A DNA stretch of 64,000 nucleotides from Streptomyces tuirus (GCF_014701095.1 NZ_AP023439.1:4886001-4950000), one strand, 5' to 3'; numbered from the stretch's first letter, positions 15,403 through 28,464 are shown. Program-made: numbers and translations. Notes: generated by a model from the sequence alone, not told the origin.

Positions 15403-17718
15403 ATGAACGAAGCGGAGCAGATCGGACTCATGGGACGAGCGGAAGAGAGACGCGCCCGACAGCGCGGTGGGCGCCGGGCGGCACCCAAGAGCCACCGTTC
15501 GTCGGCCGCGGCCGGGAGGAGCGGCATACGCAGGCTCTTCACCTGGAAGAAGATCCTCGGCACCTTCCTCGGCCTGTGCCTGCTGGGCATGGGCGCCTTC
15601 ATCGTGCTGTACATGATGATCGGCATCCCCGAGGGGAACGCCGACGCCAAGCGGCAGAGCAACATCTACAAGTACAGCGACGGCTCGATCATGGCCCGCG
15701 ACGGCAAGGTCAACCGTGAGAACGTCGATCTGTCCCGGGTCCCCAAGGGCGTGCGGATGACCTTCGTCGCCGCCGAGAACAAGACCTTCTTCAAGGACGC
15801 CGGCGTCGACTTCAAGGGCACCGCCCGGGGTCTGTTCAACACGGTCTCCGGCCGGGGCGCACAGGGCGGTTCGACGATCACCCAGCAGTACGTCAAGAAC
15901 TACTACCTGACCCAGGAACAGACCGTCTCGCGCAAGCTGAAGGAACTGGTCATCTCGCTGAAGCTGGACCGGGAGAAGTCCAAGGACTACATCCTCGCCG
16001 GCTACATCAACACCAGCTACTACGGCCGCAACGCCTACGGCATCCAGGCCGCCGCCCAGGCCTACTACGGCAAGGACGCCGAGAAGCTCACCGTCGCGCA
16101 GGGCGCCTACCTCGCCGCGCTCCTCCAGGCCCCCAGCCAGTACGACTGGGCCGTCGCCTCGAAGGACGGCAAGAAGCTGGTGAAGGCGCGCTGGAACTAC
16201 GTCCTGGACAACATGGTCGAAGAGGGCTGGCTGAGCGCCTCCGAGCGGGCCGGGATGAAGTTCCCGGTGCCCGAGGAGCCCAAGCCCGCCCCCGGCATGG
16301 AGGGCCAGAAGGGCTACCTGGTCAACGCGGCCAACTCGGCGCTGGAGAAGCAGCTCGTCGCCGACGGCACCGCCGACAGCGCCAAGGAGGCCGAGGCGAT
16401 GGTCAACGCCGGCGGCTGGACCCTGACGCTCAACATCGACAAGAAGAAGCAGGCGGCGCTGGAGAAGTCCGTCAAGCGGCAGCTGACCAGCAAGCTCGAC
16501 CCCGACAAGCGCAAGGTCGACGCGGCCGTCCAGGCCGGTGCCGCGTCCGTGAACCCGAAGACCGGCGCGGTGGTCGCGATGTACGGCGGCGAGGACTACT
16601 TCAAGCACTACATGAACAACGCCACCCGCGCCGACTACCAGCCCGCCTCCACCTTCAAGCCGGTCATCCTGGCCGCGGCCCTGGAGGCGCGGGCGACGAC
16701 ACAGAGCGGCAAGCCGATCACCGCCAGCACGGTCTACGACGGCACCAGCAAGCGCCCGGTCGTGGAGGACGGCACCAAGGTCGGCTTCGCCCCCGAGAAC
16801 GAGGACGACCGGAACTACGGGCCGATCTCCGTCCAGACGGCGATGAACAAGTCCGTCAACTCCGTCTTCGCGCAGATGGGCGTCGACGTCGGCATGTCCG
16901 AGGTGGTCAAGGTCGCCGGCAAGCTCGGCATGGACACCGAGAACATGGCGGCCGTGCCCGCGCAGACCCTGGGCAGCATGGGCGCGAGCCCCCTGCAGAT
17001 GGCCGGCGTCTACGCGACCCTCGACAACCACGGCAAGAAGGTCACCCCGGCCCTCGTGAAGTCGGCGGAGCACCTGAACCAGAACGTCACCATGCCCGAC
17101 CCGGTCGGCGACCAGGTCATCAGCCGCGAGGCCGCCGACTCGGTCACCTCCGTGCTGACCGGCGTGGTCGACGACGGCACCGCCCAGACCTCGGTGGCCA
17201 ATAACCCCGGCCGCAAGGGCCAGCAGGTCGCGGGCAAGACGGGTACGTCCGACAACAACAAGTCGGCCTGGTTCACCGGCTACACACCCGGCCTGGTCAC
17301 CTCGGTCGGCCTGTTCGGCGAGGACGCCAAGACCCACGCCCAGGTCCCGATGTACAAGGCGGGCGGCGAGCCCCGCGTCAACGGCGGCGGGTTCCCGGCG
17401 CAGATCTGGGCGGCGTACACCTTCGGTGTGATGGGCGACGTCGACGCGTTCGACCTGGACACCCAGCAGGGCGCGGCCGTCGAGCCGACCTGGACGCCGA
17501 CGCCCTCGCAGTCGCCGACCGAGGAGCCGTCGCAGGAGCCGACGACCGAGGAGCCGTCGTCGTCCCCGCCGCCCACGACGGAGAAGCCCTCCTCGTCCCC
17601 GCCGCCGTCCCCGTCGACGGCACCGCCCACCATCACCCCGCCGACGTCCCCGCAGACGACGCCGCCGGGTGACAGAGGCGACCCGTTCGACCCGGTCAAG
17701 CCGGGCGACGACGAGTAG
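15403..17718 (+). CDS. Bifunctional class A penicillin-binding protein
   Basis: The 771-residue protein has a basic cytoplasmic head (EERRARQRGGRRAAP) and one membrane anchor near residues 47-70 (ILGTFLGLCLLGMGAFIVLYM). The GT51 glycosyltransferase domain shows catalytic Glu in FVAAENKTFF near residue 124 and GGSTITQQYVKNYYL. The transpeptidase motifs are STFK near residue 416, SVN near 485 and KTGTS near 611. A tail of about 80 residues rich in P, S, T and E ends the protein. It polymerises and cross-links peptidoglycan. A strong terminator follows. Confidence 0.95.
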   Translation: MNEAEQIGLMGRAEERRARQRGGRRAAPKSHRSSAAAGRSGIRRLFTWKKILGTFLGLCLLGMGAFIVLYMMIGIPEGNADAKRQSNIYKYSDGSIMARDGKVNRENVDLSRVPKGVRMTFVAAENKTFFKDAGVDFKGTARGLFNTVSGRGAQGGSTITQQYVKNYYLTQEQTVSRKLKELVISLKLDREKSKDYILAGYINTSYYGRNAYGIQAAAQAYYGKDAEKLTVAQGAYLAALLQAPSQYDWAVASKDGKKLVKARWNYVLDNMVEEGWLSASERAGMKFPVPEEPKPAPGMEGQKGYLVNAANSALEKQLVADGTADSAKEAEAMVNAGGWTLTLNIDKKKQAALEKSVKRQLTSKLDPDKRKVDAAVQAGAASVNPKTGAVVAMYGGEDYFKHYMNNATRADYQPASTFKPVILAAALEARATTQSGKPITASTVYDGTSKRPVVEDGTKVGFAPENEDDRNYGPISVQTAMNKSVNSVFAQMGVDVGMSEVVKVAGKLGMDTENMAAVPAQTLGSMGASPLQMAGVYATLDNHGKKVTPALVKSAEHLNQNVTMPDPVGDQVISREAADSVTSVLTGVVDDGTAQTSVANNPGRKGQQVAGKTGTSDNNKSAWFTGYTPGLVTSVGLFGEDAKTHAQVPMYKAGGEPRVNGGGFPAQIWAAYTFGVMGDVDAFDLDTQQGAAVEPTWTPTPSQSPTEEPSQEPTTEEPSSSPPPTTEKPSSSPPPSPSTAPPTITPPTSPQTTPPGDRGDPFDPVKPGDDE

Positions 17719-17730
17719 ACGGGCATGAGA

Positions 17731-17770
17731 CGCCGAGGGGCGCCCGGTGCACACCGGGCGCCCCTCGGCG
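17731..17770. terminator. Perfect 19-bp hairpin, bidirectional terminator
   Basis: Arm CGCCGAGGGGCGCCCGGTG (17731-17749) and its exact complement (17752-17770) leave a two-base nominal loop. It lies between the convergent PBP and RsbU-like genes. Confidence 0.9.
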
Positions 17771-17788
17771 TCGTCGTCACGGGTTTCG

Positions 17789-19924
17789 TCAGCCGCGGTT
17801 CAGCTCGAACCAGACCACCTTGCCCGTACTGAGCCGCGTCGCGCCCCAGCGCCGGGCCATCCGGTTCACCAGGTACAGTCCGCGACCGCCCTCGTCGGTG
17901 GCGCGGGCCTGGCGCAGCCGCGGCAGCTGCGGCACGTCGTCGCCGACCTCGCAGCGCAGCACGTCCGTGCGCAGCAGACGCAGCGTCACCGGCCGCGAGG
18001 CGTACCGCACCGCGTTGGTGACGACCTCGCTGACGAGCAGCTCGACGGAGTCGCTGAGCTCCTCCAGACCCCAGCGCTGCAAGGCACGCCGGGCCAGCCG
18101 GCGGGCACGGCCCGGGGCGGCGTCCTCCGGCTCCAGGAACCAGTAGGCCACGTCGCTGGGCGCGATCCCGTCGAACCGGGCGGCGAGCAGCGCGATGTCG
18201 TCGTCCCGGTCGCCCGGGCCGAGCATGTCGAGCACCTCGTCGCACAGGGCTTCCAGGGGCGGCGGATGGTCCGGCCCGGTGAGCTGCGCCACCGCGGCCA
18301 GCTTCTCCCGCAGCTGCTCGATGCCGGTCCACACATCGCGCAGCCGCGACTCGACGAGGCCGTCGGTGTAGAGCAGCAGGGTCGCACCGGCGGGCGCGTC
18401 CAGCTCCACGGCCTCGAAGTCCACGCCGCCGACCCCGATCGGGGCACCGGCGGGCACGCGCAGCACCTCGGCACGGCCGCCCAGATGGAGCAGGACGGGC
18501 GGCGGATGACCGGCGTTGGCGATGGTGATGCGGTGCGATACCGGGTCGTACACGGCGTAGAGGCAGGTCGCCATGCGGTCCACGCCGAGGCGCTGGGCCT
18601 GTTCGTCGAGGTGGTGCAGGACCTCCTGCGGCGGCAGGTCGAGGCCGGCGAGGGTCTGGGCCGTGGTGCGCAGCTGGCCCATGATGGCGGCCGACGTCAT
18701 GGAGTGGCCCATCACGTCACCGACGACCAGGGCGACCCGGCTGCCGGGCAGCGGGATCGCGTCGTACCAGTCGCCGCCGACCCGGGCCGTCTCCGCGGCC
18801 GGCAGATAGCGGGAGGCCAGCCGCACTCCCGTCGGGCGGGGCAGCGTCTCGGGCAGCATGGTGCGCTGCAGCTCGTCCGCGATGTAGGCCTCGCGGCCGT
18901 ACAGCACGGCCTTGTCGATGCCGAGGGCGCTGTGCGTGGCGAGCTGGGCGGCCACCAGGAGATCGTCCGGCTCGAACGCGATGCGCTCGGGGCGGCGCAG
19001 GAACAGGGCGGCACCGATGACCCGGCGCCGGCCGCGCAGCGGGGCGAGGATCGCGCGCTGCCCGTCCGGCACGGCGAACTCGCCGCCGTCACCCAGCAGT
19101 TCCGGCAGTGCCGCGCGGGCCGCGGGGGCGTCGGTGAACACCGGGCGCACCCCGCGCAGCACCTCGGCGAGCGCGCTGCCGGGCCGCACTTCGCACAGCT
19201 CCGCGCCGACCGTGTCCAGCTCGCTCGGTTCGGGCTGGGCGGCCGGCTGGAAGCCGTTCTCGGTGTCACGCTCCGCCGGTATCCGGTCGGTGCGGCGCAG
19301 CCGCAGCAGCAGCGGGCCGGTCGGCCGCTCGTCGCCGACGGGCAGCGGGTCGCGCAGATAGACCAGAATCGCGTCGGAGAAGGTGGGCACGGTGGCCCGG
19401 CACAGCCCCATCACGATCTCGTCGAGGTCGATGCCGCGGGCGATCCGCCGGGTGGCGGCCCCCACGAACCTGAGCCGGTCGCCGTCCCGCCGCATGGGTG
19501 TGGGCCGGCCGGGCGGCAGGCTCTGGCCGCTGCGACGCTCCTGCCCGTCGGTGTTCATCCCGGGCCGGTCCTGTTCGTCGGCCGGCTGGACCGGAATGCC
19601 CTCGGGGGCGGGGCGCGGCCGAGGCGTGTCGCGCTCGGCAGTCTGCTCGGCACCCGGCTGGGAGTGCTCGAAGGCGGGGTCGCTCACGGTGTCCTTGCCC
19701 TTGCCGAACGGCGTGGAGGTGCCCGGCTCCGACGTGCCCGGCGTGCTGTGTGCCGTCGTGACCGGGACGGTGACATCGCCGCCGGGGCGGCCCTGTACCG
19801 GTAAGGCGCCGGGCGCACGCGCCGGTACCGGGGTATGCACGAACGCCCCGCGGGGATCCACGGGGTCGACGCCCGCCTGGGGGCGTTCGAAGGTCGGCTG
19901 CTCCGTCACGCGTGTCGAATCCAT
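17789..19924 (-). CDS. RsbU-like PP2C phosphatase with GAF and HATPase domains
   Basis: The 711-residue protein has about 150 disordered, Pro-rich residues and then a PAS/GAF-like sensor region. The SpoIIE/RsbU-type PP2C domain shows metal ligands in VGGDWYDAIPL, VVGDVMGHS, LLLYTDGLVES and GDRDDDIALLAARF. The C-terminal HATPase_c part shows ELLVSEVVTNAVRYA and DEGGRGLYLVNRMA. Such fusions dephosphorylate anti-anti-sigma factors and phosphorylate or bind partners in partner-switching control of sigma factors. No cognate STAS gene lies next to it. It is transcribed alone, convergent with the PBP gene. Confidence 0.9.
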   Translation of the reverse strand: MDSTRVTEQPTFERPQAGVDPVDPRGAFVHTPVPARAPGALPVQGRPGGDVTVPVTTAHSTPGTSEPGTSTPFGKGKDTVSDPAFEHSQPGAEQTAERDTPRPRPAPEGIPVQPADEQDRPGMNTDGQERRSGQSLPPGRPTPMRRDGDRLRFVGAATRRIARGIDLDEIVMGLCRATVPTFSDAILVYLRDPLPVGDERPTGPLLLRLRRTDRIPAERDTENGFQPAAQPEPSELDTVGAELCEVRPGSALAEVLRGVRPVFTDAPAARAALPELLGDGGEFAVPDGQRAILAPLRGRRRVIGAALFLRRPERIAFEPDDLLVAAQLATHSALGIDKAVLYGREAYIADELQRTMLPETLPRPTGVRLASRYLPAAETARVGGDWYDAIPLPGSRVALVVGDVMGHSMTSAAIMGQLRTTAQTLAGLDLPPQEVLHHLDEQAQRLGVDRMATCLYAVYDPVSHRITIANAGHPPPVLLHLGGRAEVLRVPAGAPIGVGGVDFEAVELDAPAGATLLLYTDGLVESRLRDVWTGIEQLREKLAAVAQLTGPDHPPPLEALCDEVLDMLGPGDRDDDIALLAARFDGIAPSDVAYWFLEPEDAAPGRARRLARRALQRWGLEELSDSVELLVSEVVTNAVRYASRPVTLRLLRTDVLRCEVGDDVPQLPRLRQARATDEGGRGLYLVNRMARRWGATRLSTGKVVWFELNRG

Positions 19925-20246
19925 CCGTCCGGGGCTGCGCGCCGCGCACGCAGTTGGTCCCGCCGAAACTCCGATACCCGGATTACGTGCCCCAGGAACG
20001 GAATTCCCGCGTGGTCAGAGGTTGTTCCTGTGCCACCGGCGGACCGTCTGTGGCCCCCAGGGGCCGTCTGACGGCCCCTGGGGCCCGTGGCGCAGGCCCT
20101 GCCGGTGTTGCCCTCGTACCCCTCGCTCACGTCCTGCCGCCCCTCGGTGACGATCGGTCAAGCCCAGCGCGTGGTCGGGCAGTTGCCGCCGCGCGCACTT
20201 GCGGAGGACGATCCTACGTTTCTTGCCCGGGGGCGCATCAAGGGTC
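19925..20246. other. Gap between DUF402 and RsbU-like genes
   Basis: These 322 bases hold the hairpin at 20052-20085 and presumably the promoter of the RsbU-like gene on the minus strand. No coding frame looks real here. Confidence 0.5.
20052..20085 (-). terminator. Terminator after the DUF402 gene
   Basis: Left arm 20052-20068 (GGCCCCCAGGGGCCGTC) pairs with right arm 20070-20085 (GACGGCCCCTGGGGCC) with one bulged C. The stem is about 15 bp and sits 160 bp downstream of the DUF402 stop. Confidence 0.65.
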
Positions 20247-20939
20247 TCATGAGGACACATGCGCGGGCGTGCGATCCCAGTCCTCCGGGAGTGACGGTAC
20301 CGCCCAGGACGGATCCGGGCGCCAGTGCTGCCAGCCTTCCGAGAACGGCGGCCCCCAGGCACGGATCACCTGCACCGCGTCCCGCCCCGCGGCCCGTACC
20401 CTTTCGGCCAGCCGGTCGTCCATCAGCCCGTCCCGCCGGGCCTGGGCGAACTCGTCCTCGTCCCGCCAGTGCCAACTGCGGTCGGGATGGACGGAGATGT
20501 CCAGGAAGTGGTCGACGGAGTCGACGCCGCCCTCCCAACGGGCCAGCGGCTCCTCCAGGTTCACGTACCAGTTCTTGAACTGCCAGCCCGGCTCCCAGAA
20601 CAGCCACACCGACCAGGGCTCGCCGGGCCGGGCCAGCTTCAGCACACCCGTGCCGAACCACCGGTCGCGCTGCACGGTCCGCGGCCTGGTGTAGCGCGAC
20701 TCCAGCGGCTCCAGATGCACGGGCGTGCCGTCGGCGAGCACGGGCTTCACACACTCGGTGCCGGGCGCCAGCCACACGGCGAGCAGATCGGCGTCGTCCC
20801 GGACGACGGTGACGGGGCGCGCGATGTGCACATGTGTGCCGCCGTTCTCCCGGTACCGCCACAGGATCCGGCTCCCGGGCGCCCAGAAGCCCGCCGCACC
20901 ACCCGTTTCCACGCGTCTCATCGCTCCACCGTCTGCCAT
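20247..20939 (-). CDS. DUF402 domain protein (FomD/Ntdp-like)
   Basis: The 230-residue soluble protein contains the DUF402 barrel. Core blocks are WKNWYVN-type (WQFKNWYVNLEEPLARW) and VDSVDHFLDISVHPDRSWHWRDEDEF. The second block carries the conserved D-x-D and D/E residues that bind metal in this family. Characterised members hydrolyse nucleoside di- or triphosphates (Ntdp) or a cytidylylated phosphonate (FomD). The substrate here is unknown. It is a single gene between the fumarase genes and the RsbU-like gene. An internal ATG seven codons in is an alternative start. Confidence 0.8.
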   Translation of the reverse strand: MADGGAMRRVETGGAAGFWAPGSRILWRYRENGGTHVHIARPVTVVRDDADLLAVWLAPGTECVKPVLADGTPVHLEPLESRYTRPRTVQRDRWFGTGVLKLARPGEPWSVWLFWEPGWQFKNWYVNLEEPLARWEGGVDSVDHFLDISVHPDRSWHWRDEDEFAQARRDGLMDDRLAERVRAAGRDAVQVIRAWGPPFSEGWQHWRPDPSWAVPSLPEDWDRTPAHVSS

Positions 20940-21022
20940 GAACAGATATTAGGTGCCGTAGGCATACGACGCTGCGGCGCGTGTCACGGTTCACGCGCCG
21001 GGCACACGAACGCGACCCTCCG

Positions 21023-22426
<1,404 letters not shown>

Positions 22427-22610
22427 CGACGATCACCTCCACGTGTCACAGCGTCCGCGCCGCGACCACTGTTCCCCGTGGAGACGAATCATCACCCCCG
22501 CCGCCGGGCGAGTCGGGCCCGCGTACCGGAATGGACGTGAAGGGGGGAGGGGGGAACGAGCAGGGGCGGCGGGGGCGAAATCCTCCCGCCGCTCCGCCGC
22601 GCCCGCCGCG

Positions 22611-24293
<1,683 letters not shown>

Positions 24294-24462
24294 TCCTCAC
24301 TCGACAGACGCGGCCCGCCTCCTTTGGCGGGCGCCAACCAGCGTAGAACCTGCCACTGAGGGCGAGCTTGTGAGGTAAGGCTCAGTTCGCCGCACCCGGT
24401 GCGGTTCAAGGGGGCGCGGCCGAGGGGTGTCGCGATCTATCGTGTTTCGGTACGCTGCTGCC

Positions 24463-25182
24463 GTGGACCTCTCGAAGCAGGACCTTCACAAGCAGGAGCC
24501 CGCCGGCGCCGCGCTCCGCGCCTCCGACGCGGCGCTGCGCGCCTCCGACGCCGAGCGCGACCGCATCGCCGACATCCTGCACGACGCCCTGGCCGAGGGC
24601 CGCCTCACCGCGGAGGAGCACGCCGAGCGCGTCGAGGGCGTGCTGCGCGCCAAGACCGTCGGCGAGCTGGAGGTCTTCATCCGGGATCTGCCCGCGGCCC
24701 ACCGCCAGGGCCCCGGCCCCGCCCACGCCCCGGCCCCCCTGCGCCCCACGGCCGGCGCCCTCCCCATCGACCCTGACGACAACGTGGTCGCGGTCTTCAG
24801 CAGTGCCGTCCGCAAGGGCCGCTGGCGCGCGGGCCGCCGGATCCACGCGTACGCGATCTTCGGCAGTGTCGAGATAGACCTCAGCGAGGCCCTGTTCGAC
24901 CACCAGCAGGTCGTCGTCAAGTCCTTCGCGGTCTTCGGCAGCGTCGACATCCGCGTCCCGGAGAACGTGTCGCTGCGCGGCACGGGCGGCGGCGTCCTCG
25001 GCAGCTTCGAGGTGGCCACCCTCGACTCGGGCGACCCGCAGGCCCCCATCGTCTACGTCGACGGCTGGGCCGTCCTCGGCAGCGTCGAGGCGCGGCCGAA
25101 GCGGGGCAAGGTCGTGGCGGACATCCTGGACCGGGTGCACCGCACGGTCGACAGGACTTTGCGCAAGCACCTGGGGCATTGA
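24463..25182 (+). CDS. DUF1707 / LiaF-like protein
   Basis: From GTG 24463 the product has 239 residues. A near-duplicate ALRASDAALRASDAERD leads into the DUF1707 (SHOCT-like) segment DRIADILHDALAEGRLTAEE and ERVEGVLRAKTVGELEVFIRDL. After a Pro-rich hinge comes a LiaF-type beta domain (VAVFSSAVRKGRW, IFGSVEIDLSEALF, VFGSVDIRVPE). TACGCT lies six bases before this GTG and no ribosome-binding site is present, so I prefer it as a leaderless start over the GTG at 24427. The role is unknown; LiaF-like folds act in envelope-stress control. Confidence 0.8.
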   Translation: MDLSKQDLHKQEPAGAALRASDAALRASDAERDRIADILHDALAEGRLTAEEHAERVEGVLRAKTVGELEVFIRDLPAAHRQGPGPAHAPAPLRPTAGALPIDPDDNVVAVFSSAVRKGRWRAGRRIHAYAIFGSVEIDLSEALFDHQQVVVKSFAVFGSVDIRVPENVSLRGTGGGVLGSFEVATLDSGDPQAPIVYVDGWAVLGSVEARPKRGKVVADILDRVHRTVDRTLRKHLGH

Positions 25183-25296
25183 CAGTCGCGAATCCCCCGA
25201 ATCCGGCGGTTCGGAACTCAGTGCATAGGCGCGCGTACAGCGGGTAGGCCTTGCTGCATCGTCTCTCGCTCGCGAAGCCGTCGTCAGGAGTAGACC

Positions 25297-25674
25297 GTGC
25301 TGCAACCGCCGCATACGTCCGTGCAGGTAGCTGCCGTTCCGGCCCCGCGGGTGCCAGCGCGAGACAGGGACCAAGACGCCCCGTGGCACACCGAGGCGGT
25401 GTGCCGGCGTGACGAGGCCGGACTGTTCTTCGCCCCCTCCAAGGAGCCGACCGCCGCGCGGCTGTCCCGGGAGGAAGCGGCGAAACGGGTCTGTGCCCGC
25501 TGCCCGGTGATGGTCGAGTGCCGCGAACACGCCCTGCTCCAGCCCGAGCCGTACGGCGTCTGGGGCGGCCTCACCGCCGCCGAGCGCCGCGTGGTCCTGG
25601 CCCGGCGCCGCCGCCGCGACATGGAGCTGAAGAAGACCGCCCGCCCGGCGAACCGGATAGCGGCGGCAGGCTGA
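25297..25674 (+). CDS. wblI: WhiB-like iron-sulfur regulator (WblI-like)
   Basis: The 125-residue WhiB family protein has four cluster-binding cysteines, C36, C66, C69 and C75 (AVCRRDE, RVCARCPVMVECREH). The GVWGGLT turn and a basic C-terminal tail (RRVVLARRRRRDMELKK) for DNA contact follow. The gene name is from its recalled position between fumB and glpX, as for wblI of S. coelicolor. Wbl proteins sense redox or NO and bind the primary sigma factor. An AGGAG site precedes the GTG start. Confidence 0.85.
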   Translation: MLQPPHTSVQVAAVPAPRVPARDRDQDAPWHTEAVCRRDEAGLFFAPSKEPTAARLSREEAAKRVCARCPVMVECREHALLQPEPYGVWGGLTAAERRVVLARRRRRDMELKKTARPANRIAAAG

Positions 25675-25690
25675 CGGCCGAGCATGACGA

Positions 25691-25724
25691 AAAGGGCGCC
25701 CCCACCGCACCGGGGGCGCCCTTT
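25691..25724. terminator. Bidirectional terminator between wblI and glpX
   Basis: AAAGGGCGCCCCC (25691-25703) and GGGGGCGCCCTTT (25712-25724) form a perfect 13-bp stem with an 8-base loop. The A/T ends give short U-runs in both directions. Confidence 0.9.
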
Positions 25725-25752
25725 CGTTGTGTCGGCCCGCTCCGCCCCGGGG

Positions 25753-26787
25753 CTACTTGCCCTTGTCGAAGTCGATCGCGCTGTAGGCCCGCAGCTTGCT
25801 CAGCCGGTGCTCGGAGGAGATCCGGCGGACCGTGCCCGACCGCGACCGCATCACGATCGAGTCGGTGGTGGCGGTCTCCGCACGGTAGCGGACCCCGCGC
25901 AGCAGCTCACCGTCGGTGATGCCCGTGGCCACGAAGAACACGTTCTCCCCGGTGACGAGGTCCTCGGTGGTGAGCACGCGGTCGAGGTCGTGCCCCGCGT
26001 CGATCGCCCGCTGCCGCTCCTCGTCGTCCTTGGGCCACAGCTTGCCCTGGATGGTGCCGCCCAGGCACTTCACGGCACAGGCCGAGATGATGCCCTCCGG
26101 CGTACCGCCGATGCCGAGCAGCAGGTCGACGCCCGTGCCCTCGCGCAGCGCCAGGATCGAGCCGGCCACGTCGCCGTCGGAGATCAGTTTGATGCGCGCC
26201 CCCGTCTCCCGGATCTCCTTGATGATGCCCTCGTGCCGCGGCCGGTCGAGGATCACCACCGTCACGTCCTCGGGCGCGGACCGCTTGGCCTTGGCGACCC
26301 GGCGGATGTTCACCGACACCGGGGCGTTGATGTCGACGAAGTCGGCCGCCTCCGGTCCGGTGACGAGCTTGTCCATGTAGAACACGGCGGACGGGTCGAA
26401 CATGGACCCGCGCTCGGCGGCGGCCAGCACCGCGATCGCGTTGGTCATGCCCTTCGCGGTCAGCGTGGTGCCGTCGATCGGGTCGACGGCGATGTCGCAC
26501 TCGGGCCCGGTGCCGTCGCCCACGCGTTCCCCGTTGAACAGCATCGGGGCTTCGTCCTTCTCGCCCTCGCCGATGACGACGACGCCGTTCATCGACACGG
26601 TGGAGACGAGGGTGCGCATGGCGCGCACCGCGGCGCCGTCGGCGCCGTTCTTGTCACCCCGGCCGACCCAACGGCCCGCGGCCATCGCCGCGGCCTCGGT
26701 GACCCGGACGAGCTCCAGGGCGAGGTTGCGGTCGGGAGCCTCGGAGGGCACATCGAGCTCGGACGGCAAGTGATGGTGCTCGGTCAT
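25753..26787 (-). CDS. glpX: Class II fructose-1,6-bisphosphatase
   Basis: From ATG 26787 the enzyme has 344 residues. It shows the GlpX signatures [15 protein letters not shown] and [13 protein letters not shown] (metal- and phosphate-binding Asp/Glu) and [21 protein letters not shown]. It removes the 1-phosphate of fructose 1,6-bisphosphate in gluconeogenesis. The frame is open another 130 codons upstream, but the protein family starts at this point ([20 protein letters not shown]). It is probably the only FBPase of the cell, as in other actinobacteria. Confidence 0.94.
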   Translation of the reverse strand: MTEHHHLPSELDVPSEAPDRNLALELVRVTEAAAMAAGRWVGRGDKNGADGAAVRAMRTLVSTVSMNGVVVIGEGEKDEAPMLFNGERVGDGTGPECDIAVDPIDGTTLTAKGMTNAIAVLAAAERGSMFDPSAVFYMDKLVTGPEAADFVDINAPVSVNIRRVAKAKRSAPEDVTVVILDRPRHEGIIKEIRETGARIKLISDGDVAGSILALREGTGVDLLLGIGGTPEGIISACAVKCLGGTIQGKLWPKDDEERQRAIDAGHDLDRVLTTEDLVTGENVFFVATGITDGELLRGVRYRAETATTDSIVMRSRSGTVRRISSEHRLSKLRAYSAIDFDKGK

Positions 26788-26913
26788 CGGAGCGCACCTT
26801 TCTGTACGACGACGGCCGGATGAGGGTGTGTCGCCCGAATATATCTCCGAGTCGGCAAAATGAGCAGGGGCCCCCACGGATGAGCGCGGCAGGGACCTGC
26901 GACGATAGGGGGC

Positions 26914-27438
26914 GTGGCAGGCAAGAACGGCAAGCAGAAGACAGCGCGGGACATGGTCCTCTCCATGGGAGTCATTGTCCTCGTCGCGGGCTTCGTGTAC
27001 CTCTTCATCCCGCACGACGACAGCGCGCCCGACGTGAAGGCGGTCGACTACCGGGTCGAGCTGCTCACGGCGCGCCGTGCGGCCTCCTACCCCGTGGCCG
27101 CGCCCGAGGGCCTGTCCGACGCGTGGAAGGCCACCTCCGTCCGCTTCCAGGGCGACAAGTCCGACGCCTGGCACCTCGGCTTCCACGATCCCGAGGGGGA
27201 GTACGTGGCGGTCGAGCAGTCCACTCAGCGGCGGCCCGTCTTCCTCGACGAGGCGACGCAGGGCGCTCGGGAGACCGGGAAGACCGAGAAGATCGGCGAC
27301 GGCACCTGGACCCGCTACGAGGGCGGCCGGTACGACGCGCTGGTCCTGGAGGGCACCAAGGGCTCCACGACGGTCGTGACGGGCACCGCGTCGTTCGCGC
27401 AGCTGACGAAGATGGCCGAGGCGCTCCGGACGAAGTAG
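26914..27438 (+). CDS. DUF4245 membrane-anchored protein
   Basis: The 174-residue protein has one N-terminal membrane segment ([19 protein letters not shown]) followed by an extracellular domain. The segments [21 protein letters not shown] and [12 protein letters not shown] are typical of DUF4245, an actinobacterial family of unknown function usually next to glpX. It is divergent from glpX over 126 bp. Confidence 0.85.
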   Translation: MAGKNGKQKTARDMVLSMGVIVLVAGFVYLFIPHDDSAPDVKAVDYRVELLTARRAASYPVAAPEGLSDAWKATSVRFQGDKSDAWHLGFHDPEGEYVAVEQSTQRRPVFLDEATQGARETGKTEKIGDGTWTRYEGGRYDALVLEGTKGSTTVVTGTASFAQLTKMAEALRTK

Positions 27439-27449
27439 GCGCGTACGAG

Positions 27450-27479
27450 GAAGGCCCCCGGCAACTGCCGGGGGCCTTC
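27450..27479. terminator. Bidirectional terminator after the DUF4245 gene
   Basis: GAAGGCCCCCGGCA (27450-27463) and TGCCGGGGGCCTTC (27466-27479) pair perfectly. The inner pairs probably open to leave a small loop. It separates two convergent genes. Confidence 0.85.
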
Positions 27480-27493
27480 GTCATGCGTGTGGG

Positions 27494-28084
27494 TCAGACG
27501 GTGGTGACGACCTGGTCGAAGTCCAGGCGCGGGGAGCGCGGGTACCAGGCGTCCGGGCCGGGGCGGCCGATGTTGACGACCATCAGCGGGGTGTGGTCGT
27601 CGTCCAGGAACTCCTTGCGGACGCCCTCGAAGTCGAAGCCGGTCATCGGCCCGGCGGCGAGACCGGCGGCACGGACACCGACGATGAAGTACGCGGCCTG
27701 GAGGGCGGCGTTCAGCGCGGCGGCGTTCTCGCGGACCGGGCGCTCGGCGAAGAAGATGTCCTTGATCTGCGGGGCCGCCGGGAACAGCTGCGGCAGCTCC
27801 TCGTGGAACTCGTTGTCCGCGGAGAGGATCGCCACCAGCGGGGCGCTCGCCGTCTTGGGCCGGTTGCCCTCGGCCATGTGCGCCACCAGGCGCTCGCGGG
27901 CCTCGGGGGAGCGGACCAGCGTGATGCGCAGCGGGGTCTGGTTGAAGGCGGTCGGGCCGTACTTGACCAGGTCGTAGATCGCCCGCACCTGCTCGTCGGT
28001 CACCGGTTCGTCGGTGAAGGTGTTGGCGCTGCGGGCCTCGCGGAACAGCAGGTCCTGGGCGGCGGGGTCAAGAACGAGGGACAT
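27494..28084 (-). CDS. Nitroreductase-family malonic semialdehyde reductase-like protein
   Basis: From ATG 28084 (MSLVLDPAAQDLLF) the product has 196 residues, the length of the RutE/HadB branch of the nitroreductase family. FMN-binding parts are REARSANTFTDEPV, YGPTAFNQTPLRITL and AAGLAAGPMTGFD. Family members reduce malonic semialdehyde with NAD(P)H; other carbonyl or nitro substrates are possible. The frame extends upstream but the family starts here. Confidence 0.85.
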   Translation of the reverse strand: MSLVLDPAAQDLLFREARSANTFTDEPVTDEQVRAIYDLVKYGPTAFNQTPLRITLVRSPEARERLVAHMAEGNRPKTASAPLVAILSADNEFHEELPQLFPAAPQIKDIFFAERPVRENAAALNAALQAAYFIVGVRAAGLAAGPMTGFDFEGVRKEFLDDDHTPLMVVNIGRPGPDAWYPRSPRLDFDQVVTTV

Positions 28085-28209
28085 GAATGCACTTTCTCGC
28101 GACGGTCGGTCCGGAAGATCGGCTGACGTCTCCGACCGTACGCGAGTGAAGTTCAACGTTCAACTAGTGCAAACGGGCTGGATCACCCGAACCGAACGGT
28201 CCCGGTCGG

Positions 28210-28455
28210 TCACTCCTCCTCCGCGTCCTCCGCGGCCTCCTGCGCCAGCGCCGCGTCCAGCCGCGCCCGGGCCCCGTCCAGCCAGCGCCGGCACACCTTG
28301 GCCAGCTCCTCGCCGCGCTCCCAGAGCGCCAGGGACTCCTCCAGCGTCGTACCGCCCGCCTCCAGACGCCGGACGACCTCGATCAGCTCGTCCCGCGCCT
28401 GCTCGTACCCGAGCGCCTCGCCGGTGCCCGGCGTCTCCTCAACCTCGCTGGTCAT
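28210..28455 (-). CDS. xseB: Exodeoxyribonuclease VII small subunit
   Basis: The 81-residue XseB has the diagnostic [20 protein letters not shown] and [20 protein letters not shown]. It lies 9 bp downstream of xseA, giving the usual xseA-xseB operon of the single-strand exonuclease. Confidence 0.95.
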   Translation of the reverse strand: MTSEVEETPGTGEALGYEQARDELIEVVRRLEAGGTTLEESLALWERGEELAKVCRRWLDGARARLDAALAQEAAEDAEEE

Positions 28456-28464
28456 CCACCCACC

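Noticed and set aside
25183-25296. SigR-type promoter (GGAA-N18-GTT) before wblI
   Set aside because: A GGAAC block is present but no GTT lies at the right distance.
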